Assembly (NCBI RefSeq): GCF_000733295.1
Contig: NZ_JPMI01000006.1
Span: 1 to 64,000, forward strand
DNA length: 64,000 bases
DNA from: Archangium violaceum Cb vi76
GTDB taxonomy: Bacteria; Myxococcota; Myxococcia; Myxococcales; Myxococcaceae
Direction of reading: 5' to 3'
Of this stretch, positions 14,593 through 23,604 are shown in pieces. Positions within the stretch are counted from its first letter, which is position 1, and each line of letters opens with the position of its first letter. The translations under genes were made by a program, and so were the position numbers. The notes below the pieces were generated by a model that saw only the letters and a program-made list of their open reading frames with translations, was not told the origin of the DNA and searched no databases.

Positions 14593-16422
14593 ATGTCGAA
14601 CGGTTCCCCTCCCGCACGCCGTCGTTCCACGACGGGATCCTCCTCGGGTGATGCTTCCTCGAGCGGCTCCACCAGGCAGCGTCCCGCGGTGCGCAGGACC
14701 GCCACCGGTGTGGCGCCCGCCGTACGCGCCGAGCCCCCGCTGCCGGTGATGGGCACCAAACTGGTGTGCTCGGCGGGCCCGTGCGCCGGTCAGGAGTTCG
14801 CGCTGGAGGATGGCGAGTACGTCATCGGCCGCGCCAACGACAACCCCATCTGCATCCCGGACACCTCGGTGTCCCGCAAGCACGTGCTCATCCGCCGCCT
14901 GGGCGGGGGCTGGGTGGTGAACGATCTGGGCTCCGGCAACGGCACGCTCCTCAACGGCGAGCCCCTCACCGACGAGATGCCGCTGACCCACAGCGACACC
15001 CTCGTCCTGGGCGACACGGAGTTGACGTTCAACGACAACTCCAACGCCACGATGATGATGCCGATGCCGACGGCGCCCCCGCCGCGTCCGGGCCGCGGCA
15101 GCACCCGGTCCTCGGCTCCCGCGGCCGCTCCCGCCGAGGAGGCCGGAGGCGAGGTGAGTGGGGCCAGCGGCGCGGTACCGCGCCGTCCAGGCCGGCCCGA
15201 GACCCGCGTGCGCAGCGCTCGTGGCCGTGCCGCGGTCACGCCGCAGGATCCCGCCGCGCAGCAGCGCAAGAAGCGCCTGTTGATCCTCACCGCGGCCGTC
15301 TTCGTGATGCTGGCGGGCCTGCTGGTCATCATGAAGGTGCAGCAGCAGCGTGAAGCGGAGGTCGAGGCCCAGAACGCGCAGCTCGCCCAGCAACGGCGGG
15401 AGGCGATGGACTCGCTCTTCCAGGAGGCCAAGAACTCCATCCGCGATGGCAAGTGGATGGATGCCAAGGCGAAGCTGCTGGAGCTCCAGGAGATGGAGCC
15501 CAACTACGTGCAGCTGCCGGACTACCTGGCGCGCGTGGAGAAGGAGATCCCCAACCAGCAGGCGCTCGACGCGGCCAGGTCGTCGCTGGAGAAGAACCAG
15601 CTCGGTCCGGCGGCCACGGCCCTGGCCAAGGTGAGCAAGGACACCCAGCTCTTCGAGACGGTGCGCCAGCTGCGCACGTCCCTGAAGGACAAGGCCGACA
15701 AGCGCGTGCGTGAGGCGCTGACGCTGCTGGAGCAGAAGCAGCTGGACCAGGCCAAGGCCATCACCGACGACGTGCTCGTGGCCGATCCGGAGCACCGCGA
15801 CGCCAAGGTCATCAACGAGGAGGCGGCGCGCGCCATCGCCATCCGCGACGCGCCTCCTCCGCCTACCCCGGTCAAGGAGGCGCCCAAGCCGTGGGACCAG
15901 GCCGTGGACCGCTTCCGCGATGGTGACCTCAATGGCGCCATGGCCATGGCCAACGCCTGCGCCGGCAAGAGCCCGCAGTGCAAGACGCTGATGGCGCAGC
16001 TGGGGGACTTCGGCACCCTCTACAAGAAGCTGGAGGACCTGGACGCCAAGGGCCTGGCGCGCCTGCTGGACCTGGACAAGAAGATCACCCGGGGCCAGGG
16101 CAGCAAGCTGTCGCGCAACGCGGGCACGCGCGCGGCCAACATCTTCTTCAAGAGCGCCTCGGCCGCGAAGGCGTCGGGTCAGTACGGCCGCGCCATGGAT
16201 AACGCCCAGCGCGCCCTCCAGGCGGACCCCAGCCATGCCGGCGCCAACAACATCGTCGCCGAGATGCGCGCCAAGGCGAAGGATCTCTACCTGCAGGCCT
16301 ACGCCCTCAAGGACACCAATCCCGAGGACGCCGTGCCCAAGTTCCGCGAGGTCATGGCCATGACCCCGTCGGAAGACGAGACGCACCAGAAGGCCAAGAG
16401 CTGGGTCGAGAAGCTCAAGTGA
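14593..16422 (+). CDS. FHA-domain protein with membrane anchor and TPR-like C-terminal half
   Basis: A 609-residue protein. A disordered basic N-terminus (1-52) leads to an FHA domain (about 53-140) with VIGRANDNPI, SRKHVLI and SGNGTLLN. A membrane helix follows near 229-248 (LLILTAAVFVMLAGLLVIM), then a long helical region with TPR-like repeats (DGKWMDAKAKLLELQEMEP, EQKQLDQAKAITDDVLV, YGRAMDNAQRALQADP). Thus it is another anchored phosphothreonine reader, with a scaffold-type output. It follows the first FHA gene by 38 bases. Two FHA proteins in a Tad-like operon suggest phosphorylation-controlled assembly (inference). Confidence 0.85.
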   Translation: MSNGSPPARRRSTTGSSSGDASSSGSTRQRPAVRRTATGVAPAVRAEPPLPVMGTKLVCSAGPCAGQEFALEDGEYVIGRANDNPICIPDTSVSRKHVLIRRLGGGWVVNDLGSGNGTLLNGEPLTDEMPLTHSDTLVLGDTELTFNDNSNATMMMPMPTAPPPRPGRGSTRSSAPAAAPAEEAGGEVSGASGAVPRRPGRPETRVRSARGRAAVTPQDPAAQQRKKRLLILTAAVFVMLAGLLVIMKVQQQREAEVEAQNAQLAQQRREAMDSLFQEAKNSIRDGKWMDAKAKLLELQEMEPNYVQLPDYLARVEKEIPNQQALDAARSSLEKNQLGPAATALAKVSKDTQLFETVRQLRTSLKDKADKRVREALTLLEQKQLDQAKAITDDVLVADPEHRDAKVINEEAARAIAIRDAPPPPTPVKEAPKPWDQAVDRFRDGDLNGAMAMANACAGKSPQCKTLMAQLGDFGTLYKKLEDLDAKGLARLLDLDKKITRGQGSKLSRNAGTRAANIFFKSASAAKASGQYGRAMDNAQRALQADPSHAGANNIVAEMRAKAKDLYLQAYALKDTNPEDAVPKFREVMAMTPSEDETHQKAKSWVEKLK

Positions 16423-18158
16423 CCAGGAAACGGCGAGGCACCGGAGAGACCCCGCCCGAGGACACCGCCGGACAGGGAGATCTCTTCGGCGGCTCGCTCG
16501 GTGTGGCACCCAGGCGCGTGGTGGCGGCGGCTCCCAAGCCGCCCCCCGAGCCTCCACCCCCACCCCCCGCGCCTCCGCCTCCCTCGGAGCTGGGGGATGT
16601 GTCCGCGGCGCTGCCGTCGCTGCCCGGCGCGCCCTCGCGGACGCCCCCGGCGCGCACGGTGCTCACCGTGGGCGAGCTCACCCAGCAGCTCAAGGTGACC
16701 ATTGAGTCGCGCTTCCCGCGCGTGCTGGTGCGCGGCGAGGTGTCCGGCTTCCGGGGGCCCAATGCCCGCGGCCACCTGTACTTCTCGCTCAAGGACGCGG
16801 AGGCCTCGCTCGAGGTGAAGATGTGGGCCTCGCAGGCGGCGAGGCTGCGCTTCGCCCTGCGCGATGGGCTGGCCGTGGTGGCCGAGGGCAGCGTGGACGT
16901 GTACGCGCCCGCCGGCCGCTACAGCCTCATCGCCCAGAAGCTGGAGCCGGAAGGAGAGGGCGCCCTGGCGCTCGCCTTCGAGCAGCTCAAGGCGCGGCTC
17001 GCGGCCGAGGGCCTCATCGGCGACAACCGCATCCGCCCGCCCCGCGAGCTGCCCTTCCTGCCCCGGCGCATCGGCGTGGTGACGAGCCGCACCGGCGCGG
17101 CGTTGCAGGACTTCCTGCGCGTGCTGCACTCGCGCAACCCGCGCCTGTCCGTGCTGCTGTGCGACGCGCGCGTGCAGGGCGAGGGCTCGGCCGAGGAGGT
17201 GGCCCGCGGCGTCGAGCGCCTGTCCCGCACGGACGTGGACGTCATCGTCGTCACGCGCGGCGGCGGCTCGAAGGAGGACCTCTGGACGTTCAACGAGGAG
17301 CGGGTGGCGCGCGCCATCTTCGCCTCGCCGGTGCCGGTGGTGTCCGCCATCGGCCATGAGATCGACTTCACCATCTCCGACTTCGTGGCGGACTGGCGCG
17401 CGCCCACGCCCAGCGCGGCGGCGGAGCGGCTCGCCCCGGTGTTGCAGGATCTGGAGTACGCCCTGGCCACGCAGTCGGTGCGGCTGCGCAAGGCGGCCGA
17501 GCGCCGGATATTGGAGCTGCGCGAGCGGATGGGGACCCTGCGCGGGCGGGTGGTGGACCCGAGGCGGCGGCTGTCCACGGAGCGGTTGAGGCTGTCGGAC
17601 GCCGAGGACGCGATGATGCGGGTGCTGCGCCAGGTGCTGCGCGAGCGGCGCGAGGAGCTCCGGGGGCACTCCGAGCACCTCCAGCGCCAGCGGCCCCAGG
17701 CCCGGCTCGCCGAGCAGCGGGCGCGGCTGGTGCAGTTGTCCGCGCGGTTGAAGGACGCGGTGCGGGCGGACGTGGCGGCGCGGCGGGCGAGGGCGGCCCA
17801 GGCCCGGCTGGAGCTGGAGCGCGGCTCGCCCCTGGCCCGGGTGGCGGAGCTGCGCGCCCGGCTGGCGGACCGGAAGGCCCGGCTGGTCGCCCTGGAGAAG
17901 GACTCCCTGGCGTCGGCACAGCGGCACTTCCAGCGGCTAGAAGGGCGGCTGGATGCCATGAGCCCGCTGAAGGTCATGTCCCGGGGCTACTCGGTGACGT
18001 TCCGCAAGCGGGATGGGGGGGTGGTGCGTTCCATCTCGGACGTTCAGCCCGGCGAGACGCTCGGCATCAAATTCGCCAACAACGGGGCGAAGACACTCCA
18101 GGGGTGCGAGGAGATTGAAGCCACTGTCACCTCGGTGAAGGGTCCGGTGGATTGCTGA
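16419..18158 (+). CDS. xseA: Exodeoxyribonuclease VII large subunit with N-terminal extension
   Basis: A 579-residue protein. From about residue 79 it matches XseA: OB-fold domain (LTVGELTQQLKVTIES, RGEVSGF, HLYFSLKD), then the catalytic domain with IGVVTSRTGAALQDFL, VVTRGGGSKEDLW and the signature SAIGHEIDFTISDFVADWRAP near residue 310, and a long coiled coil. The enzyme degrades single-stranded DNA with the XseB subunits, encoded just downstream. The first 78 residues are a proline-rich extension absent from most XseA proteins. The GTG start overlaps the preceding FHA stop (GTGA), so translation is coupled although the function differs. Confidence 0.95.
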   Translation: MTRKRRGTGETPPEDTAGQGDLFGGSLGVAPRRVVAAAPKPPPEPPPPPPAPPPPSELGDVSAALPSLPGAPSRTPPARTVLTVGELTQQLKVTIESRFPRVLVRGEVSGFRGPNARGHLYFSLKDAEASLEVKMWASQAARLRFALRDGLAVVAEGSVDVYAPAGRYSLIAQKLEPEGEGALALAFEQLKARLAAEGLIGDNRIRPPRELPFLPRRIGVVTSRTGAALQDFLRVLHSRNPRLSVLLCDARVQGEGSAEEVARGVERLSRTDVDVIVVTRGGGSKEDLWTFNEERVARAIFASPVPVVSAIGHEIDFTISDFVADWRAPTPSAAAERLAPVLQDLEYALATQSVRLRKAAERRILELRERMGTLRGRVVDPRRRLSTERLRLSDAEDAMMRVLRQVLRERREELRGHSEHLQRQRPQARLAEQRARLVQLSARLKDAVRADVAARRARAAQARLELERGSPLARVAELRARLADRKARLVALEKDSLASAQRHFQRLEGRLDAMSPLKVMSRGYSVTFRKRDGGVVRSISDVQPGETLGIKFANNGAKTLQGCEEIEATVTSVKGPVDC

Positions 18159-18236
18159 CGTCCGGGTGCAGGTCCCGCTGGCACCCGGGCGGGGGCCTCC
18201 TCTAGAGTCCGCTGCTCTTTTTCGAGGTGGACGGAA

Positions 18237-18593
18237 GTGGCGAAGGACAGCAAGGGCAAGGCGGCGGAAGAGGTCCCCGAGCAGTACGGGGACGTGGTGC
18301 AACGGCTCGAGGACGTGGTGGCGCGGCTGGAGGGCGGCACGCTCACGCTCGAGGAGTCGCTCAAGTCCTTCGAGGAAGGCATCAAGCTGGTACGCCGGGG
18401 CGAGCAACTCCTCAACGCGGCGGAGAAGCGCATCGAGGAGCTGTTGAACGAGGACGGGCGGGACGCGGTGGTTCCCCTGCAGGCGGGCGTGAAGCCCCCG
18501 GCACTGCCCTCCACTCCGGCGCCCGCCCCATCGCGGGGCAGCTCGGGGGCCGCCAGGTCGGCGCCGCCTCCCGAGGATGACGTGCCGTTCTAG
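18237..18593 (+). CDS. xseB: Exodeoxyribonuclease VII small subunit
   Basis: A 118-residue protein. Residues 18-75 match XseB (QRLEDVVARLEGGTLTLEESLKSFEEGIKL), a helical hairpin that packs around the coiled coil of XseA. The last 40 residues are a proline/alanine-rich tail, making it longer than the usual 80. GTG at 18237 has a good GAGGTG seven bases upstream. It lies 78 bases after xseA, as commonly found. Confidence 0.95.
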   Translation: MAKDSKGKAAEEVPEQYGDVVQRLEDVVARLEGGTLTLEESLKSFEEGIKLVRRGEQLLNAAEKRIEELLNEDGRDAVVPLQAGVKPPALPSTPAPAPSRGSSGAARSAPPPEDDVPF

Positions 18594-18623
18594 GTCCCCG
18601 GCTGTAGAGCCATCCTGACCGCC

Positions 18624-19013
18624 ATGCCCAAACCGAAGGTCACCATTGTCGACGACGACCGCGACACGCGGGAGTTGCTCTCGTTCGCCCTGGAGTCCGA
18701 GGGCTTCGAGGTCAACGCGGCGGCCAATGGGCTGCGGCTGATCTCCTCCCTGCAGCTCAAGCGGCCGGACATCATCCTCATGGACGTGAACATGTCCTGG
18801 ATCGATGGCTTCGAGCTGTGCAAGGCCGTGAAGAAGAACGAGCAGTTCCGGGACATCCCCATCATCTTCATCAGCGGGCGTGGGGAGCCCGAGGACCGGA
18901 AGCGCGGGCGGGAGGCCGGCGCCGCGGACTATTTCGTGAAGCCCCTGGATCTCAACGCGCTCATCAAGCGGTTGCGTGAGCTCATCCCTCCGCCCGCCGC
19001 CGAGGTACCCTGA
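18624..19013 (+). CDS. Stand-alone receiver-domain response regulator
   Basis: A 129-residue CheY-like protein consisting only of a receiver domain: acidic pocket D10-D12 (VDDDRDTR), phospho-acceptor D54 in [10 protein letters not shown], a conserved Ser in [12 protein letters not shown] and the lysine in DYFVKPLD. With no output domain it must act by protein contact. It lies between xseB and ispA, whose ATG comes one base after its stop (TGATATG). Its kinase is not adjacent; the hybrid kinase further on already has its own receiver. Confidence 0.9.
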   Translation: MPKPKVTIVDDDRDTRELLSFALESEGFEVNAAANGLRLISSLQLKRPDIILMDVNMSWIDGFELCKAVKKNEQFRDIPIIFISGRGEPEDRKRGREAGAADYFVKPLDLNALIKRLRELIPPPAAEVP

Positions 19014-19014
19014 T

Positions 19015-19905
19015 ATGTCGTCCTTCGATCTGGATTCCTACCTGCAGACCCAGGTGGAGCGGGTGGAGAACCTGCTGCGCTCGCGCTCGGACGAGCTGGG
19101 CGTGAATGTGCCGCCGCGTCTGCATGAGTCCATGCGTTACTCGCTGCTGGCCGGAGGCAAGCGGCTGCGGCCGGTGCTGTGCCTGGCCTTCGCGGAGGCG
19201 GTGCTGAAGCAGAGCAACGTGCCGCGAGCGGTGGAGGACTGCGCGTGCGCGCTCGAGTTCATCCACACCTACTCGCTGGTGCACGACGACCTGCCGTCCA
19301 TGGACAACGACGACATGCGGCGCGGGCGGCCCACCAACCACAAGGTGTACGGCGAGGCCATGGCCATCCTGGCGGGTGACTCGCTGCTCACGGACGCCTT
19401 CGCCCTGGTGGCGGGCGGCCCCGAGCCGGTGCGCGGCGTGCTGTGCCGGGAGCTGGCGGTGGCCGCGGGCTCGTCGGGCATGGTGGGCGGGCAGGTGCTG
19501 GACATCGCCGAGGATCGGCCGGCCCACATCGACTACCTCACGCGGATGCACCGCCTGAAGACGGGCGCCCTCATCCGCGCCGCGTGCCGCATGGGCGTGC
19601 TCGCCGCCGGTGGGGACGCGGACGCGCTGGCCCGCGCGGATACGTATGGGGACTCGGTGGGCCTGGCGTTCCAGATCGCCGATGACGTGCTGGACGTCAC
19701 GGGGGATGCGTCCTCCATGGGCAAGCCGGTGGGCGCGGACGCCGCCGCCGGACGCTTCACCTTCCCGGCGGTGCTGGGGCTGGAGGAGTCCAAGCAGCTC
19801 GCGGCGCGCAAGGTGGCCGAGGCCATCGACGCCGTGAAGACGCTGGAGCCGCACGATGGCCCGCTGGCGGCGCTCGCGCGCTACTCGGTGGAGCGACGCT
19901 CGTGA
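19015..19905 (+). CDS. ispA: Polyprenyl (farnesyl) diphosphate synthase
   Basis: A 296-residue trans-isoprenyl diphosphate synthase that extends allylic diphosphates with isopentenyl diphosphate. Both aspartate-rich motifs are present: HDDLPSMDNDDMRRG (FARM) and DDVLDVTG (SARM), plus AGGKRLRP near residue 43 and GGQVLDIA. The size and the SLVHDDLP block fit bacterial FPP synthase. An in-frame ATG at 18976 lies inside the receiver gene; the ATG at 19015 directly after that stop is preferred. It overlaps dxs, the usual ispA-dxs pairing. Confidence 0.93.
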   Translation: MSSFDLDSYLQTQVERVENLLRSRSDELGVNVPPRLHESMRYSLLAGGKRLRPVLCLAFAEAVLKQSNVPRAVEDCACALEFIHTYSLVHDDLPSMDNDDMRRGRPTNHKVYGEAMAILAGDSLLTDAFALVAGGPEPVRGVLCRELAVAAGSSGMVGGQVLDIAEDRPAHIDYLTRMHRLKTGALIRAACRMGVLAAGGDADALARADTYGDSVGLAFQIADDVLDVTGDASSMGKPVGADAAAGRFTFPAVLGLEESKQLAARKVAEAIDAVKTLEPHDGPLAALARYSVERRS

Positions 19906-21659
19906 TGGAGCGGCTCCTGCCGCGAATCCAATCTCCCGGGGATGTCCGCGCGCTCCCCGAGTCCGAGTTGCCTCGCCTGTGCGAGGAGCTGCGCGAGGAC
20001 ATCATCGCCCTGTGTGGCCGCGTGGGCGGTCACCTGGGCGCCTCGCTCGGCGCGGTGGAGCTGATCGTCTCCCTGCACCGCGTCTTCCACTCGCCCCAGG
20101 ACGCGCTCGTCTTCGACGTGGGCCACCAGGCCTACGCGCACAAGCTGCTGACGGGCCGGCGTGAGCGCATGGGGACCCTGCGTCAGGCGGGCGGCATCTC
20201 CCCCTTCCTGGACCCGCGGGAGAGCCACCACGACGCGCTGGCCGCGGGCCATGCGAGCACCGCCGTGTCCGCGGCGCTGGGGATGCTCCAGGGCAAGAAG
20301 CTGCGGGGACAGCCCGGGCACGCGGTGGCGGTGGTGGGGGACGGGGCGCTCACCGGTGGGCTGACCTTCGAGGGCCTCAACAACACCGGGGGCACGCACC
20401 TGCCGCTGGTGGTGGTGCTCAACGACAACCAGATGTCCATCTCCGCCAACGTGGGCGCCATTCCCGCGTTGCTGCGCACGCGCGAGGCCCGGGGCTTCTT
20501 CGAGGGGCTGGGCTTCACGTACCTGGGGCCGGTGGACGGGCATGACCTCGGGGCGCTCACGCGGGCACTGCGCGAGGCCCGGGCCTCCACGCGCCCGGTG
20601 GTGGTGCACGCGATGACGCAGAAGGGCAGGGGTTTTCCTCCGGCCGAGGCGGACACGCAGACGCGCGGCCACGCCATGGGGCCGTACGAGTGGCGGGATG
20701 GAAAGCTGGTGCGCTCGCGCGGCGGCCAGCGGACCTTCAGCGAGGCCTTCGCCTCGGCATTGGAAGAGGCCATGGCGCGGGACGAGCGCGTGGTGGCGGT
20801 GACGCCGGCCATGTTGGAGGGCTCGGCGCTGGTGGGCCTCAAGCAGCGCTACCCCGAGCGTGTCTTCGACGTGGGCATCGCCGAGCAGCACGCCGTCACC
20901 TTCTGCGCGGGCCTGGCCGTCACCGGGCTGAGGCCCGTGTGCGCCATCTACTCGACGTTCCTGCAGCGCGCGTACGATCAGATCATCCACGACGTGTGTT
21001 TGCCGGGCCTGCCCGTGGTGTTCGCCGTGGACCGGGCGGGGCTGGTGGGCGCGGATGGCGCCACGCACCAGGGCACCTATGACGTGGCCTCGCTGCGGCC
21101 CATTCCCGGCCTGACGATGATGGCTCCGGTGACGGGCGAGGACGTGACGGAGATGCTCGCCACCGCGCTCGCGTTGCCCGGGCCCTCGCTGATGCGCTTC
21201 CCCCGGGGCACGCTGCCGGTGCTGCCCGCGGAGCCGCCGCCGGAGACGGTCCCGGTGAGCGGGGCGCGCTGGTTGAAGCGGGCGGCACAGGCGCGGGTGG
21301 CCTTCATCACGCTCGGGCCGCTGGGTGTGTCCGCGCTGGAGGCCGCTGCCTCGGAGCCGGGGTGGAGCGTGCTGGATGCGCGCTTCGTCACCCCGCTCGA
21401 CGAGGCGGCGGTGCTGGAGGCCGCCGCGTGCGGGCGCGTGGTGGTGGTGGAGGAGGGGACGACGCACGGTGGGCTGGGCAGCGCGGTGCTGGAGTTGCTC
21501 GCCGCGAGGGGCGTGGGAGCCCGGGTGAAGCTGCTGGGCATGCCGGACACCTTCGTGTCCCACGGAGATGCGCGCGTGCAGCGGGCCGAACTGGGCCTGG
21601 ATGCCGCGGGCCTGCGGCGAGCCGCCCTGGCGCTGCTCGCCGAGGGAGGTGCGCCGTGA
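19905..21659 (+). CDS. dxs: 1-deoxy-D-xylulose-5-phosphate synthase
   Basis: A 584-residue thiamine-diphosphate enzyme that condenses pyruvate and glyceraldehyde-3-phosphate, first step of the non-mevalonate isoprenoid pathway. It shows VGHQAYAHKLLTGR, the cofactor motif GDGALTGG...NN, the transketolase motif GIAEQHAVTFCAGLA, and a C-terminal transketolase domain. It is a little shorter than the E. coli enzyme. ATG at 19905 overlaps the ispA stop by one base; a GTG at 19902 is an alternative. tlyA follows with a 4-bp overlap. Confidence 0.95.
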   Translation: MERLLPRIQSPGDVRALPESELPRLCEELREDIIALCGRVGGHLGASLGAVELIVSLHRVFHSPQDALVFDVGHQAYAHKLLTGRRERMGTLRQAGGISPFLDPRESHHDALAAGHASTAVSAALGMLQGKKLRGQPGHAVAVVGDGALTGGLTFEGLNNTGGTHLPLVVVLNDNQMSISANVGAIPALLRTREARGFFEGLGFTYLGPVDGHDLGALTRALREARASTRPVVVHAMTQKGRGFPPAEADTQTRGHAMGPYEWRDGKLVRSRGGQRTFSEAFASALEEAMARDERVVAVTPAMLEGSALVGLKQRYPERVFDVGIAEQHAVTFCAGLAVTGLRPVCAIYSTFLQRAYDQIIHDVCLPGLPVVFAVDRAGLVGADGATHQGTYDVASLRPIPGLTMMAPVTGEDVTEMLATALALPGPSLMRFPRGTLPVLPAEPPPETVPVSGARWLKRAAQARVAFITLGPLGVSALEAAASEPGWSVLDARFVTPLDEAAVLEAAACGRVVVVEEGTTHGGLGSAVLELLAARGVGARVKLLGMPDTFVSHGDARVQRAELGLDAAGLRRAALALLAEGGAP

Positions 21660-22396
21660 AGCCACGCAAGGAGCGCCTGGACGTGCTGGTGGTGGAGCGG
21701 GGGCTGGCCGAGTCGCGGACCAAGGCGCAGGCGTTGATTCTCGCGGGCCAGGTGGTGGTGGCGGATCAGCGGGTGGACAAGCCCGGGGCGCTGGTGCCGG
21801 TGGAGGCCGAGTTGCGGCTCAAGGGCGAGGTGCTGCCCTACGTGTCCCGGGGCGGGCTGAAGCTGAAGGCCGCCCTGGAGCGCTTCGGACTGGACGTGCG
21901 CGGCAAGGTGGCCGCGGACATTGGCGCCAGCACGGGAGGCTTCACCGACTGCCTGTTGCAGGAGGGAGCCACGCACGTCCATGCCATCGACGTGGGCTAC
22001 GGACAGTTGCACGAGAAGCTGCGGACGGATCCACGGGTGCGCTCGCGCGAGCGCGTCAACGCCCGTTACCTGACGGCCGAGGACCTGCCCGAGTCGGTGG
22101 ACGTCATGGTCATCGACGTGAGCTTCATCTCGCTGACGCAGGTGCTGCCGGCGGTGCTGCCATTCCTGAAGCCCAAGGGCCTGCTGGTGGCGCTGGTGAA
22201 GCCCCAGTTCGAGGTAGGGCCCGACAAAGTGGGGAAGGGCGGCGTGGTGAAGGACCCGGCCGCGCGCCAGGAGGCCATCGACTCGATGTCCGCGTTCGTC
22301 CGGGAGCAGGGGCTCGCGGTGCGTGGGGTGATGGACTCGACCGTGCCTGGTCCCGCCGGCAATGTCGAGGCCCTGCTCATTGCGGACAAACCGTGA
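21656..22396 (+). CDS. tlyA: TlyA-family 2'-O-methyltransferase (rRNA methylase/hemolysin A family)
   Basis: A 246-residue protein with an N-terminal S4 RNA-binding domain (ERLDVLVVERGLAESRTKAQ, then SRGGLKL) and an FtsJ-type SAM methyltransferase domain (DIGASTGGFTDCLLQEGA, VMVIDVSFISLTQVLP, ALVKPQFE). In mycobacteria TlyA methylates ribose groups of rRNA. The GTG start overlaps the dxs stop, with an excellent GGAGGT five bases upstream. An ispA-dxs-tlyA order is common in bacteria. Confidence 0.93.
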   Translation: MKPRKERLDVLVVERGLAESRTKAQALILAGQVVVADQRVDKPGALVPVEAELRLKGEVLPYVSRGGLKLKAALERFGLDVRGKVAADIGASTGGFTDCLLQEGATHVHAIDVGYGQLHEKLRTDPRVRSRERVNARYLTAEDLPESVDVMVIDVSFISLTQVLPAVLPFLKPKGLLVALVKPQFEVGPDKVGKGGVVKDPAARQEAIDSMSAFVREQGLAVRGVMDSTVPGPAGNVEALLIADKP

Positions 22397-22413
22397 CGCT
22401 TGGCGGTGACTCC

Positions 22414-23211
22414 ATGACGAGTCCCCTCATCCTCTCGGATGCACAGCAGGTGATTGGGAGGCGTTGGCGCAAGGGGCAGCCTCCGGAGCAGGCGCGGATT
22501 CTCAGCCTCACACGAGACGCCTTGGACTTCATCTCCGCCACTGGCCAATGGTACCCCTTCGAGGATTTTCGAGCACACGGCGGGTCTCGTGAAGCCCAGG
22601 CTATTGGCGAGAATGGCTCCACGGGGCTGCGAGAACTCCTGAGCAAGACAGAGCGCTTCTTCGGGAAGCTTCTCGATGACCCCGAGGCCGCTGGAGAGCA
22701 GGTGCCGATCCAGACCATCCTCGACGCGCTTCGCTTCGTCTCTTCAGCCGGGCAGCATGAGGCCTTCAGCGATTTCGTCGAGCATGTCGAATCCCATGCT
22801 CCGCCATTTGTAGTGGCCTCGTTTGAAACACAGCAGGAGGCGGAAGCCTGGCTTGAGACCCATCCGTCTCCGCCCGCTTTCGCTGATATCCTGATCGGCG
22901 GCCGGTACCATGATGTGGTTTATGAGCGCGAAACGGATTTTCGCTGCCTGCCATGGAATCGCCACCTCGAGCGCTATCTCGCGTGGCTCAAGCGGGTGGA
23001 GCCGCCCGTTGCCACAGCTTCATTCACTACTCGTGAGGAGGCGGAAGCCTGGCTGAACGGGCAGCCCACTCCAGCCAGGCGCACATGGGTGATGATCGCG
23101 CGTGAGTTCTACCTCGCGGCGTACTATCCAAATATCAATCACCGTGTCCTCTATCCTCTCTCCATGGCCAGCGTTGACGAGGAAGAAGAGCAAGAGACCG
23201 AGCGCCCATAA
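22414..23211 (+). CDS. Hypothetical protein with an internal repeat
   Basis: A 265-residue predicted cytoplasmic protein without signal peptide or membrane segment. Two similar units recur: VVASFETQQEAEAWLETHP near residue 131 and TASFTTREEAEAWLNGQP near 206, each followed by a stretch with tyrosines. The C-terminus is acidic (DEEEEQE). ATG at 22414 lacks an obvious Shine-Dalgarno. Base and codon use is less GC-extreme than in tlyA upstream, suggesting later acquisition. Family not recognised; an immunity-type role is conceivable but unproven. Confidence 0.7.
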   Translation: MTSPLILSDAQQVIGRRWRKGQPPEQARILSLTRDALDFISATGQWYPFEDFRAHGGSREAQAIGENGSTGLRELLSKTERFFGKLLDDPEAAGEQVPIQTILDALRFVSSAGQHEAFSDFVEHVESHAPPFVVASFETQQEAEAWLETHPSPPAFADILIGGRYHDVVYERETDFRCLPWNRHLERYLAWLKRVEPPVATASFTTREEAEAWLNGQPTPARRTWVMIAREFYLAAYYPNINHRVLYPLSMASVDEEEEQETERP

Positions 23212-23250
23212 GACGAATCAACGCTGATGGCGGATTCCGTCTTGCGGCGC

Positions 23251-23604
23251 TCAGAACGGGCGCTCCGGCATTCCTCGCTCCAGCCACTCTTCGTACTCGA
23301 CCAGGATGTCGAGCCGGTCGAGCAGCACGGCCCCTCCAGCCGTCAGCAGGCCTAGCACCAACAGCACGGTCCCCGCGCGACGGCGATGGGCCGCCAGCCA
23401 GAGCCCTCCCGCGAGCATCGCCACCAAGGCCAGAGGAAGCGCCCACAGCACGCTCACCCCGGTGTGGTTCTCCGAGTACATGGCCAGCCGGGCGGCCACG
23501 AGGCTCCAGAAGAGGACGAGCGCTAGACCGCTGCTCAGTCCAAGGAGTCCTCGCCAGGAGAGCCAACGCATCGATCCGGCTTGCATCGAGGAGGTCCCGC
23601 TCAT
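23251..23604 (-). CDS. Small integral membrane protein, unknown function
   Basis: A 117-residue protein with about three hydrophobic helices (GLLGLSSGLALVLFWSLV, VLWALPLALVAMLAGGLWL, AGTVLLVLGLLTAGGAVLL) and a charged C-terminus (VEYEEWLERGMPERPF). ATG at 23604 overlaps the upstream stop (ATGA), so it is coupled to the 145-residue gene. Not recognised. A pair of soluble plus small membrane protein could be an effector/immunity or lipoprotein-type set, but nothing in the sequence decides this. Confidence 0.6.
   Translation of the reverse strand: MSGTSSMQAGSMRWLSWRGLLGLSSGLALVLFWSLVAARLAMYSENHTGVSVLWALPLALVAMLAGGLWLAAHRRRAGTVLLVLGLLTAGGAVLLDRLDILVEYEEWLERGMPERPF

Noticed and set aside
14293-16563. 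A 756-codon open frame on the minus strand opposite the FHA-TPR gene
   Set aside because: Composition is Arg/Leu-rich shadow sequence without domains; the plus strand encodes a recognisable FHA protein with a membrane helix.
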